Assembly: GCA_010030955.1 (NCBI GenBank)
Contig: RHBP01000099.1
Span: 1 to 6,391 of the forward strand
Direction of reading: 5' to 3'
DNA: 6,391 bases
Source: Synechococcaceae bacterium WBB_10_009
Lineage (GTDB): Bacteria; Cyanobacteriota; Cyanobacteriia; PCC-6307; Cyanobiaceae
Shown here: positions 1 through 5,609 of the stretch, in pieces
How the letters are laid out: every line of letters begins with the position of its first letter
Position numbering within the stretch: the stretch's first letter is position 1
Notes under the pieces: model-generated
The model's input: the letters and a program-made list of their open reading frames with translations, nothing else
Databases searched by the model: none
What the model was told of the DNA's origin: nothing
Program-made: the position numbers and the translations under genes

Positions 1-884
1 TGCGCCCGGGCCGCTTCGACCGCCAGGTGCTGGTGGATCGCCCCGACCTCTCCGGCCGCAAGACGATCCTCGACATCTACGCCCGCAAGGTGAAGCTGGC
101 CCCCGGCGTGGACCTCGACCGCATCGCCCAGGCCACCAGTGGCTTCGCCGGTGCCGACCTGGCCAACCTGGTGAACGAAGCGGCACTGCTGGCGGCCCGC
201 TCCAAGCGCACGGCGGTGGAGCAGGGCGACCTCAACGAAGCGATCGAACGGGTGGTGGCGGGCCTGGAGAAGAAGAGCCGCGTGCTCCAGCCCGACGAGA
301 AAAAGGTGGTGGCGTACCACGAGGTGGGCCACGCGATCGTGGGGCACCTGATGCCCGGCGGCAGCAAGGTGGCCAAGATTTCGATCGTGCCCCGCGGCAT
401 GGCGGCCCTGGGCTACACCCTGCAACTGCCCACCGAGGAGCGCTTCCTCAACTCCAAGGAGGATCTGGAGGGCCAGATCGCCACCCTGCTCGGCGGCCGC
501 AGCGCCGAGGAGCTGGTGTTCGGTGAGGTCACCACCGGCGCCGCCAACGACCTGCAACGGGCCACCGACATCGCCGAGCAGATGGTGGGCACCTACGGCA
601 TGAGCGACGTGCTCGGCCCACTGGCCTACGACAAGCAGGGCGGCAGCCGCTTCCTGGGGGGCGCCAACAACCCCCGCCGGGTGGTGAGCGACGCCACCGC
701 CCAGGCCATCGACAAGGAGGTGCGGGGCCTGGTGGATCGCGCCCATGAACGGGCCCTGGCGATCCTGCGCCACAACCGCGGGCTGCTGGAGAGCATCTCC
801 CAGCAGATCCTGGAGAAGGAGGTGATCGAGGGCGACGACCTCAAGAGCCTTCTGGCCAGCAGCGTGATGCCGGAGCCGGCCTAG
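1..884 (+). CDS. ftsH: ATP-dependent zinc metalloprotease FtsH, 3' part
   Basis: FtsH is a membrane-anchored hexameric AAA+ protease that extracts and degrades damaged or unassembled membrane proteins; in cyanobacteria this includes photosystem II subunits. The gene enters the window already open: the first whole codon is at position 3, giving 293 visible residues. These begin with the AAA+ second region of homology (RPGRFDRQV), which carries the arginine-finger segment. The helical lid (SGFAGADLANLVNEAA) follows, then the peptidase domain. The zinc site HEVGH is at 318-332 and the distal aspartate ligand lies in AANDL (Asp codon 549-551). The stop TAG at 882-884 gives a natural C-terminus. 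The transmembrane helices and Walker A/B motifs, roughly the first half of a 610-640 aa protein, lie outside the window. The third residue of the zinc motif is Val rather than the more usual Ala. Cyanobacteria have several FtsH paralogues and I cannot tell which one this is. Identification as FtsH is secure. Confidence 0.96.
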   Translation, partial: RPGRFDRQVLVDRPDLSGRKTILDIYARKVKLAPGVDLDRIAQATSGFAGADLANLVNEAALLAARSKRTAVEQGDLNEAIERVVAGLEKKSRVLQPDEKKVVAYHEVGHAIVGHLMPGGSKVAKISIVPRGMAALGYTLQLPTEERFLNSKEDLEGQIATLLGGRSAEELVFGEVTTGAANDLQRATDIAEQMVGTYGMSDVLGPLAYDKQGGSRFLGGANNPRRVVSDATAQAIDKEVRGLVDRAHERALAILRHNRGLLESISQQILEKEVIEGDDLKSLLASSVMPEPA

Positions 885-887
885 GGG

Positions 888-917
888 TTGACGGCGGGGC
901 CCCCGATCCCGGATAAG
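888..917 (+). promoter_or_regulatory. Candidate sigma-70 promoter for argF
   Basis: A -35-like TTGACG (888-893) and a -10-like GATAAG (912-917) are separated by 18 nt. They match the consensus hexamers at 5/6 and 4/6 positions. The -35 starts three bases after the ftsH stop codon. The predicted start site near 924 would leave a leader of only about 13 nt before the argF ATG. This suggests argF has its own promoter rather than relying only on read-through from ftsH. It is a pattern match with no experimental support. Confidence 0.4.
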
Positions 918-936
918 GGTTCTTTGGGATGGGCCG

Positions 937-1893
937 ATGGCTGCCAGCTGCAGCGTCCCCGCCTTGGCCGCGCTCCAGGGCCGGGATTTCCTCTCCTCCG
1001 CCGACATCACCCCGGAGCAGACCCAGGCCCTGCTGGCCCTGGCCTCCGACCTCAAGGCCGGCCGGACCCGCATCGACCTCAGCGGCCGCAGCCTCGGCCT
1101 GATCTTCTCGAAGGCCTCCACCCGCACCCGGGTGAGCTTCACGGTGGCCATGGCCCGGCTGGGGGGCCAGACCATCGACCTCAACCCGCAGGTGAGCCAG
1201 GTGGGCCGGGGCGAGCCCGTGGCCGACACCGCCCGGGTGCTCAGCCGCTACGTGGATGCCCTGGCGATCCGCACCTTCGCCCAGGAGGAGCTGCAGGAGT
1301 ACGCCCACTGGGCCTCGATCCCGGTGATCAATGCCCTCACCGACCTGGAGCACCCCTGCCAGGCCCTGGCCGATTACCTCACCCTGCAGGAACGCTTCGG
1401 CGCCGTGGAGGGGCTGACCCTGGCCTACGTGGGCGACGGCAACAACGTGGCCCATTCGTTGATGCTCTGCGGCGCCCTGCTGGGGGTGAACGTGCGGGTG
1501 GGCTGCCCCCAGGGCTACGCCCCCAGCCCGGCGGTGCTGCAGCAGGCGCAGCAGCTGGCGGGCGACCGCTGCCGCATTGAGGTGGTGCATGAGCCGGTGG
1601 CGGCGGTGCGCGGCGCCCAGGCGCTCTACACCGATGTGTGGGCGTCCATGGGCCAGGAGGAGGAGAAGGGGGCCCGCGAGCGGGCCTTCGCCGGCTGGTG
1701 CCTCAACGAGGAGCTGCTGGCGGAGGCCGATGGACGCGCCATCGTGCTGCACTGCCTGCCGGCTTACCGGGGCCTGGAGATCAGCGCCGGCGCCATGGAG
1801 GGCAGCAGCAGCCGCATCTTTGATCAGGCCGAAAACCGGCTGCACGCCCAACAGGCGCTGCTGGGGGCACTGCTGGGCGGTTGCCAGCCGTAG
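937..1893 (+). CDS. argF: Ornithine carbamoyltransferase
   Basis: It condenses carbamoyl phosphate with ornithine to give citrulline in cytosolic arginine biosynthesis, normally as a trimer. The 318 residues match the family's usual 300-340. The carbamoyl-phosphate loop STRTR is at residues 61-65, inside the N-terminal domain. HPCQ at 139-142 completes that site. VGDGNNV (about 165-171) opens the ornithine-binding domain, followed by the DVWASMGQ loop (233-240) and the HCLP motif with its catalytic cysteine (272-275). The C-terminal segment RLHAQQALL is also typical. Ornithine rather than aspartate specificity follows from the SMG loop and HCLP. The ATG at 937 is the only sensible start, since homology begins about 15 residues in (LQGRDFLS). 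No strong Shine-Dalgarno sequence is seen. It lies 52 bp after ftsH and 42 bp before lexA, same strand. Its last codons carry the likely -35 element of the lexA promoter. Confidence is high. Confidence 0.97.
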   Translation: MAASCSVPALAALQGRDFLSSADITPEQTQALLALASDLKAGRTRIDLSGRSLGLIFSKASTRTRVSFTVAMARLGGQTIDLNPQVSQVGRGEPVADTARVLSRYVDALAIRTFAQEELQEYAHWASIPVINALTDLEHPCQALADYLTLQERFGAVEGLTLAYVGDGNNVAHSLMLCGALLGVNVRVGCPQGYAPSPAVLQQAQQLAGDRCRIEVVHEPVAAVRGAQALYTDVWASMGQEEEKGARERAFAGWCLNEELLAEADGRAIVLHCLPAYRGLEISAGAMEGSSSRIFDQAENRLHAQQALLGALLGGCQP

Positions 1894-1909
1894 CGCCAAG
1901 CGGTACAAA
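1881..1909 (+). promoter_or_regulatory. Candidate lexA promoter
   Basis: TTGCCA (1881-1886, 5/6 match to the -35 consensus) and TACAAA (1904-1909, 4/6 match to the -10 consensus) are spaced by exactly 17 nt. The -35 lies inside the last codons of argF. A start site near 1916 would give lexA a leader of about 20 nt. The -10 is covered by the LexA box at 1902-1915, the geometry expected of an autorepressed promoter. This is inferred from sequence only. Confidence 0.5.
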
Positions 1910-1915
1910 TGTATT
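1902..1915 (+). promoter_or_regulatory. LexA box (SOS operator) upstream of lexA
   Basis: The 14-mer GGTACAAATGTATT fits the published cyanobacterial LexA-box pattern RGTAC-NNN-D-GTWCB at every fixed position except one (T instead of C at position 13). It starts 8 bp after the argF stop and ends 20 bp before the lexA start codon, on top of the candidate -10 element. Bound LexA should block RNA polymerase, giving negative autoregulation. The location directly before lexA makes a chance match unlikely. Binding itself is not shown here. Confidence 0.7.
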
Positions 1916-1935
1916 GACGCCCCCTTGATCCGCCG

Positions 1936-2553
1936 GTGCCCGCTGGAACGCCCGAACCGCTCACCTCAGCCCAACAGGAGCTCTACGACTGGCTGACGGA
2001 CTACATCGGCCAGCACCGCCACAGCCCCTCGATCCGCCAGATGATGGAGGCCATGGGGCTGCGTTCGCCGGCGCCGATCCAGAGCCGCCTGCGGCACCTG
2101 CAGCAGAAGGGCTGGATCACCTGGCAGGAGGGCCAGGCCCGCACCCTGCAGCTGCTGGGCGGGTTCAACGCCGGCATCCCCGTGCTGGGGGCCGTGGCGG
2201 CCGGCGGCCTGGTGGAAACCTTCGACGACGTGCGCGAGCGGCTCGACCTGGCGCCCGTGCTGGAAACCCGCGGTCTGTTTGCCCTCACGGTGAACGGCGA
2301 TTCGATGGTGGATGCCCACATCGCCGATGGCGACGTGGTGCTGATGGAGCCGGTGGCCGAACCCAGCCGGCTGCGGGAGGGCACGATCGTGAGCGCCCTG
2401 GTGCCGGGTAGCGGCACCACGCTCAAGCACTTCCACCGCGACGGCCGCCAAGTGCGGCTGGAGGCCGCCAACCCCGCCTACGCGCCGATCGTGCTCGATG
2501 CCGACCAGGTGGCGATCCAGGGCAAGCTGCTGGCGGTGTGGCGCCAGGTGTGA
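1936..2553 (+). CDS. lexA: LexA repressor, self-cleaving type
   Basis: LexA represses DNA-damage genes and is inactivated by RecA-stimulated self-cleavage. The 205 residues comprise an N-terminal winged helix (about 9-74) with the cyanobacterial-style stretch SPSIRQMMEAMGLRSPAPIQ, then an S24-type peptidase domain. The scissile Ala-Gly pair is at residues 89-90 (AVAAGG). The nucleophile Ser123 is in NGDSM and the general base Lys164 in TTLKHF. Thus the whole cleavage apparatus is present. The start is GTG at 1936. An in-frame TGA at 1915-1917 blocks anything further upstream, and the next in-frame ATG at 2041 would delete half the DNA-binding domain. No clear Shine-Dalgarno sequence is visible. 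A LexA box precedes the gene, so it is probably autoregulated. No intrinsic terminator with a T-run follows; a perfect hairpin lies 66 bp downstream. Confidence 0.96.
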   Translation: MPAGTPEPLTSAQQELYDWLTDYIGQHRHSPSIRQMMEAMGLRSPAPIQSRLRHLQQKGWITWQEGQARTLQLLGGFNAGIPVLGAVAAGGLVETFDDVRERLDLAPVLETRGLFALTVNGDSMVDAHIADGDVVLMEPVAEPSRLREGTIVSALVPGSGTTLKHFHRDGRQVRLEAANPAYAPIVLDADQVAIQGKLLAVWRQV

Positions 2554-2619
2554 GCCCAGGGCCACCGCCCCCTGCGGTGTAAGCTCGATCGGTCGACGCG
2601 ATACGGCCGTCAGGCCAGT

Positions 2620-2638
2620 CCGGAAGACCAGCTTCCGG
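2620..2638. repeat. Perfect 7-bp inverted repeat between lexA and tRNA-Ala
   Basis: CCGGAAG and CTTCCGG (2620-2626 and 2632-2638) flank a 5-nt loop, and the same 7-mer GGCCAGT lies on both sides (2613-2619 and 2637-2643). There is no T-run after it, so it is not a canonical intrinsic terminator. It could stabilise the end of the lexA transcript, mark a processing point, or lie in the 5' leader of the tRNA precursor. Confidence 0.45.
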
Positions 2639-2657
2639 CCAGTCGTTCGCACCCAAC

Positions 2658-2730
2658 GGGGCCATAGCTCAGCTGGTAGAGCACCTGCATGGCATGCAGG
2701 GGGTCAGGAGTTCGAGTCTCCTTGGCTCCA
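2658..2730 (+). tRNA. tRNA-Ala (anticodon GGC)
   Basis: All four arms fold. The acceptor stem is GGGGCCA (2658-2664) with TGGCTCC (2723-2729). The D stem is GCTC with GAGC. The anticodon stem is CCTGC with GCAGG, around a loop whose bases 34-36 (2691-2693) are GGC. The T stem is AGGAG with CTCCT, around TTCGAGT. The acceptor stem contains the G3-U70 wobble pair that is the universal alanine identity element, confirming the amino acid independently of the anticodon. It decodes GCC and GCU; GCC is very frequent in this genome segment. The discriminator base is A at 2730. The 3' CCA is not encoded and must be added after transcription. An intrinsic terminator follows 26 bp later. I see no convincing promoter in the 104 bp after lexA. 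Confidence 0.97.
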
Positions 2731-2756
2731 TTCACGGATCACCATCGCACCACAAC

Positions 2757-2781
2757 AGCCCGGCCCAGAGCCGGGCTTTTT
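2757..2781 (+). terminator. Intrinsic terminator after tRNA-Ala
   Basis: A perfect 7-bp stem AGCCCGG/CCGGGCT (2757-2763 and 2771-2777) with a 7-nt loop runs straight into a run of five T (2777-2781). It ends the tRNA transcript and separates it from the small-ORF unit downstream. Confidence 0.85.
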
Positions 2782-2814
2782 GATGGGCGCCAGCCTGCCT
2801 GCTCGAGCACGTCC

Positions 2815-2873
2815 GTGGCCCAGGCCACATCCGCCGCGTCGCCCTGGCGACTTCACACAGGTACACCGTGCAC
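2815..2873. repeat. Three evenly spaced short inverted repeats
   Basis: GTGGCC-CA-GGCCAC (2815-2828) and GTCGCC-CT-GGCGAC (2838-2851) are both perfect 6-2-6 inverted repeats. A third, less perfect one, GTACACCGTGCAC (2861-2873), follows with 5 of 6 pairs matching. Centres are about 23 bp apart, close to two helical turns. They lie in the stretch between the tRNA terminator and the 33-codon ORF. They may be operator half-sites or small RNA hairpins. Function unknown. In this GC-rich DNA short palindromes arise by chance, but three in regular phase is notable. Confidence 0.4.
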
Positions 2874-2893
2874 ATCAAAGCGCTGGTATCCGT

Positions 2894-2902
2894 TGCTACT
2901 GT
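2894..2902 (+). promoter_or_regulatory. Weak extended -10 candidate before the small ORF
   Basis: TGCTACTGT reads as an extended -10 (TG-n-TACTGT). No good -35 is found at the right distance. If used, transcription would start near 2909 and leave a leader of about 70 nt before the ATG at 2978. Support is weak and comes mainly from position. Confidence 0.22.
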
Positions 2903-2977
2903 TTTGGTACGTTCATCCCCCCGCGGGACGCAGGTCTAGGCAGCAGGGAACGGGGCTGCCCATACCAGGTACATGCC

Positions 2978-3079
2978 ATGAACACCCTCGCCCTCATCCG
3001 CGCACAGATCCTGAAGGCCCAGCGCCTCCATCAGGCTCAACTCGCCAGCGTGAGCAAGAGCTGGACCCCGATCTACTGA
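2978..3079 (+). CDS. Small protein, 33 aa, function unknown
   Basis: The ORF runs ATG to TGA. It encodes a short basic peptide beginning MNTLALIRAQILKAQRLHQA and ending in SKSWTPIY. Residues about 3-26 have the spacing of an amphipathic helix, with Leu/Ile on one face and Arg, Lys, His and Gln on the other. An aromatic tail follows. There is no signal peptide, transmembrane segment or Cys. A weak AGG (2967-2969) lies 8 nt before the ATG. Evidence that it is real: an autonomous position after a tRNA terminator, its own strong intrinsic terminator 19 nt after the stop, and a composition unlike random GC-rich translation. The reading frame stays open far upstream, but that stretch crosses the tRNA, so this ATG is the sensible start. 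I do not recognise a named family. It could be a small regulatory or membrane-surface peptide, or part of a dual-function RNA. Nothing shows which. Confidence 0.6.
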   Translation: MNTLALIRAQILKAQRLHQAQLASVSKSWTPIY

Positions 3080-3098
3080 TCGCATCCAGATCCCTCAG

Positions 3099-3122
3099 GC
3101 GCCCCACACGGGGCGCTTTTTT
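3099..3122 (+). terminator. Intrinsic terminator after the small ORF
   Basis: A perfect 7-bp GC stem, GCGCCCC/GGGGCGC (3099-3105 and 3110-3116), with an ACAC tetraloop is followed by six T (3117-3122). It begins 19 nt after the stop codon of the 33-aa ORF and ends 10 bp before the 3' end of the convergent minus-strand gene. There is no matching A-run on the left, so it works for + strand transcription only. Confidence 0.9.
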
Positions 3123-3131
3123 CATGCCCGC

Positions 3132-3695
3132 CTACCGCTGCGGCCGGGGGCCGGCGGGGCGGCAGCTCAGCAGCAGCAACCGTTGCACCAGCGCCGGGTC
3201 GCCCTGCAGGGCATAGGCCTCAATCTCCCGCTGGCGGCTGTCCTGGGGCAACAGGGCCGTGGAGGCCACCACCTGCTGCAGGTTGGCCTGGCGTTGCAGG
3301 TAGCGCAGGAAGAAGCCATTGATCTGGTCGTGGCTGAGGCTGCCGTTGCGCCGGAACCCCTCCGCCAGGGTTGAGGAGGTGGGGCTCTCCAGCCCATCGA
3401 GGCAATCCTGCACCACATGCACCAGCTCGTGGTGCAGCACGGTGCTGCGCTCCGCCGGGCGCCGGTTCAACCCCTGGTTGAGGCAGAGCCAGTTGGCCCC
3501 CATGTTGTAGACGGCCAGTTGGCCAGGGGCCCCGCACTGGAGCCGGACCTCCACCGCCACCCCCAGGCCCCGCAGCCGCTCCAGCAGCTCGGCCTCGGGC
3601 AACCGGTCCGCCTGGGGAGCTGCCCGCAGGGCCACCGGCATCAGCAGGGCCGCACCGGCCGCCAGCAGCCAGCCACCCGAGCGCCGCCAGCCCAC
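3132..3695 (-). CDS. Exported protein with HExxH zinc-protease motif
   Basis: I know no characterised name for this 187-aa protein. Residues 1-26 form a good signal peptide: Arg-Arg at 4-5, a hydrophobic core WLLAAGAALLMPVAL, then ALRA-AP as a likely cleavage site. It should act in the periplasm, lumen or outside. VLHHELVHVVQD contains HELVH (89-93), the HExxH zinc signature. REIEAYAL (156-163) offers Glu157 or Glu159 as a third ligand. The order HExxH-xx-Q then E-x-E-A is that of gluzincin-like putative peptidases. Cys54 and Cys71 could form a disulfide. The GTG at 3695 is the chosen start because GGA lies 6 nt upstream and it yields the signal peptide; a TTG at 3701 is the alternative. The longer open frame to 3926 overlaps lnt and is not credible. 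It sits 19 nt behind lnt, so the two are probably co-transcribed. Peptidase activity is inferred, not proven. Confidence 0.8.
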   Translation of the reverse strand: MGWRRSGGWLLAAGAALLMPVALRAAPQADRLPEAELLERLRGLGVAVEVRLQCGAPGQLAVYNMGANWLCLNQGLNRRPAERSTVLHHELVHVVQDCLDGLESPTSSTLAEGFRRNGSLSHDQINGFFLRYLQRQANLQQVVASTALLPQDSRQREIEAYALQGDPALVQRLLLLSCRPAGPRPQR

Positions 3696-3714
3696 GGCCA
3701 ATCCAAAGAAAGTC

Positions 3715-5184
3715 TCAAGATTGTCGCACCTTGGACTCACGCCAGATCCAGGTGCCGGATCCCGCCAGCAGCAGCAGCAATGGCAGCTCCCCCCAGCGCC
3801 CATAGCCCGTGAGCCCCTGGCGCACCTGCAACCGCGCCAGCAGTTCGCCGGACTCAAACGGCGCCAGCTGCTGGCGCACCACACCGGCACCATCCACCAC
3901 CAGGCTGGGACCGGTGTTGGCGGCACTCACCAGCCAACGGTTCACCTCCAGGGCCCGCAGCTGCGCCAGCGCCCGGAACTGCTGCTGCAGCAGTAGCGGG
4001 TAAGGGTCAAGGTTGGCACTGGCCAGCAGCCAGCCGGCCCCATCCCGGGTGGCGGCCGCCAGGGCGGTGCCATCCGCCAGCTCATAACAAATCACCACCC
4101 CCAAAGGGCCCTGCGGCCGGGCCAACAGCCGCGAGGGGGCCCCGGGGTTGAGGCCGCCCACCGCGGACAAACCCGCCCAGGCAAACAGCTCGCCGCCGGG
4201 GATCCATTCCCCCAGGGGCACCAACCGGTGCTTGTCGAGGGCGGCGGTGTGCCGCTGCTCGCCAGCGGGGAACAGCAGCAGGGCGCTGCGCAGCTGCGTG
4301 TCCTGCTGGCGAAAGCCGCCGCTGAGCACCTGCACCGACGCCACCTGGGGCAGTTCCTGCCCGAGGGGCAGGGCGCCCTCCGGCAACAGCAACGCCTGCA
4401 CCCCCAAGCGCTCCGCCTGGCCGAGGGCGGCATCCAAGCGGCGCAGCAAGGTCTGCTGCTGGTCGAACTCAAATTTGCGGCGGGTGGGGATGGCCGGCTG
4501 CAACACCAGCAGCTCCAGGGGCTCACCCCCGGGCTGCAGCCGTTCCGCCCGCTCTAGGCGCCACCAGCCCAGCCCCTGCACGGCCACCACCAGCGCCAGC
4601 CACAGCAGCCCCAGCCGCCAGGCCTGCCGGCGCCGGCCCCGCACCGCCAGCCACAACCGCCACAGGCCCCAGCCGATCAGCAACTGCAAGGTGGCCACAC
4701 CGCCCGCCCCCAGCCAGGTGGCCCAGGCCGCCAGCGGCCGATCACCCGGCAGGGCCGAGGCCCCCAGGCCGATCCAGAACAGCGGACCGCGGGCCAGCAG
4801 CACCTCCACCAGCCCCCACAGCGCCGCGGCGAACAGGGCCACCGGCCAGCGCTCAGCCCCCAGCCGTTGCACCAGCCAGCGCCAGCCCCCCACCAGGGCG
4901 GCCGCCAGCAGGCCACAACCCGCCCAGAGCAGCACGCACAACGGCAGGCTCAGGGGCAGGGGCACCCCCACCCAATCCAAGGGGTGCAGCCACAGCAACC
5001 AGCGGTGGCTCACCAGCACCGCCATCGCGCCCCAGAGGCCAGCGGCGGCCGGCCCCAGCCCCCACAGCGGCACGAGGGCCAGCCACAGCAGGGGTGGACA
5101 GCCCAGCGGGGGCAGGGCCACACCCGCCAGCGCGCCCCCCGCCAGGGCCGCGCACCACCACCACAACGGCCGGTTGCACACCAT
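3715..5184 (-). CDS. lnt: Apolipoprotein N-acyltransferase
   Basis: Lnt transfers a fatty acyl chain from phospholipid to the N-terminal cysteine of apolipoproteins, the last step of lipoprotein maturation, in the cytoplasmic membrane. From the ATG at 5184 it is 489 aa (E. coli Lnt is about 512). The N-terminal ~205 residues are a series of Trp/Leu/Ala-rich membrane segments. A nitrilase-like (C-N hydrolase) domain follows from about 224 (LLVLQPAIP) to 455. Its catalytic triad is visible: Glu269 in LLPEG, Lys318 in LDKHRLVPLGE and Cys366 in VICYE. SAANTGPS (420-427) is also typical. A last membrane helix (about 467-481) ends the protein. An alternative in-frame ATG at 5220 adds 12 residues and would overlap the start codon of the divergent gene. 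A GGAG stands 3 nt before it, whereas the 5184 start has only AGG about 10 nt upstream. The choice between them is uncertain. The HExxH gene follows on the same strand. Confidence 0.94.
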   Translation of the reverse strand: MVCNRPLWWWCAALAGGALAGVALPPLGCPPLLWLALVPLWGLGPAAAGLWGAMAVLVSHRWLLWLHPLDWVGVPLPLSLPLCVLLWAGCGLLAAALVGGWRWLVQRLGAERWPVALFAAALWGLVEVLLARGPLFWIGLGASALPGDRPLAAWATWLGAGGVATLQLLIGWGLWRLWLAVRGRRRQAWRLGLLWLALVVAVQGLGWWRLERAERLQPGGEPLELLVLQPAIPTRRKFEFDQQQTLLRRLDAALGQAERLGVQALLLPEGALPLGQELPQVASVQVLSGGFRQQDTQLRSALLLFPAGEQRHTAALDKHRLVPLGEWIPGGELFAWAGLSAVGGLNPGAPSRLLARPQGPLGVVICYELADGTALAAATRDGAGWLLASANLDPYPLLLQQQFRALAQLRALEVNRWLVSAANTGPSLVVDGAGVVRQQLAPFESGELLARLQVRQGLTGYGRWGELPLLLLLAGSGTWIWRESKVRQS

Positions 5185-5218
5185 GGCCACCAACCCTAGG
5201 AAGCGCCATGGTTTGGGC

Positions 5219-5560
5219 ATGGACTCCACCAACCCCCTGCAACAGCTGCTGCTGCGCGGCCTCAGCACCACCTCCCTGGTGGCGGACCGCCTGCGCCACG
5301 TGACCCAGGCCTGGGTGAGCAGCGGCCGGCTCGACCCCAGCCAGGCCGCCGCCCTGGTGGAGGAGGTGCTGGCCAGCCTGCGGGGGGAGAACCCGGAGCT
5401 GGAAAAGCAGGCGGAGCGGCAGATGGAGCGCAACATCGACCACCTGCTGCTTGATCTGGGCCTCGCCCGCCAGCGGGAGGTGGATGAGCTGCGGGGCCGC
5501 ATCGACCGCTTGGAGCAGCAGCTGCGCCAGAACCAGGCGCGCTTCGACGTGCCCGACTGA
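5219..5560 (+). CDS. Phasin-like coiled-coil protein
   Basis: This 113-aa, soluble, mostly helical protein begins MDSTNPLQQLLLRGLSTTS. Residues about 7-80 are predicted helices rich in Leu, Arg and Glu. Residues 86-106 (REVDELRGRIDRLEQQLRQ) form a heptad coiled coil. This layout, and in particular the DELRGRIDRLEQ tail, resembles the short phasin-family or PHA-regulator-like proteins common in cyanobacteria. True phasins coat polyhydroxyalkanoate granules, but no PHA synthesis gene is nearby, so that role is not established. The ATG at 5219 is preferred; an in-frame ATG at 5183 would add 12 residues (MATNPRKRHGLG) and lie inside lnt if lnt starts at 5220. The open frame extending back to 4148 is only the antisense of lnt. 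The gene is divergent from lnt and 49 bp before the FKBP gene. Its role is unknown; it could be a small structural or scaffold protein. Confidence 0.8.
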   Translation: MDSTNPLQQLLLRGLSTTSLVADRLRHVTQAWVSSGRLDPSQAAALVEEVLASLRGENPELEKQAERQMERNIDHLLLDLGLARQREVDELRGRIDRLEQQLRQNQARFDVPD

Positions 5561-5609
5561 GCTGCGGCAGCTGGGGCAGAATCGGCGGCAACGGCCGTTC
5601 GACCCAGCC

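Noticed and set aside
841..1908. 355-codon open frame on the minus strand across argF
   Set aside because: It is wholly antisense to a well-conserved enzyme gene, and its translation is a Gly/Ala/His/Gln-rich composition typical of shadow frames in high-GC DNA.
1966..2652. 228-codon minus-strand open frame across lexA
   Set aside because: Antisense to lexA, with no recognisable motif and His/Gln/Arg-rich composition; a GC artefact.
2860..2873. Second LexA box (GGTAC followed by GTGCAC)
   Set aside because: The left half fits, but the right half does not provide GTWC at the required spacing.
3696..3926. N-terminal extension of the HExxH gene
   Set aside because: It overlaps the end of lnt in another frame, is Cys/Trp/Arg-rich, and would bury the signal peptide.
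4148..5218. Long upstream extension of the phasin-like + strand frame
   Set aside because: It runs antisense to the catalytic and membrane parts of lnt; the Ser/Arg/Pro-rich translation changes abruptly to normal protein composition near MDSTNP.
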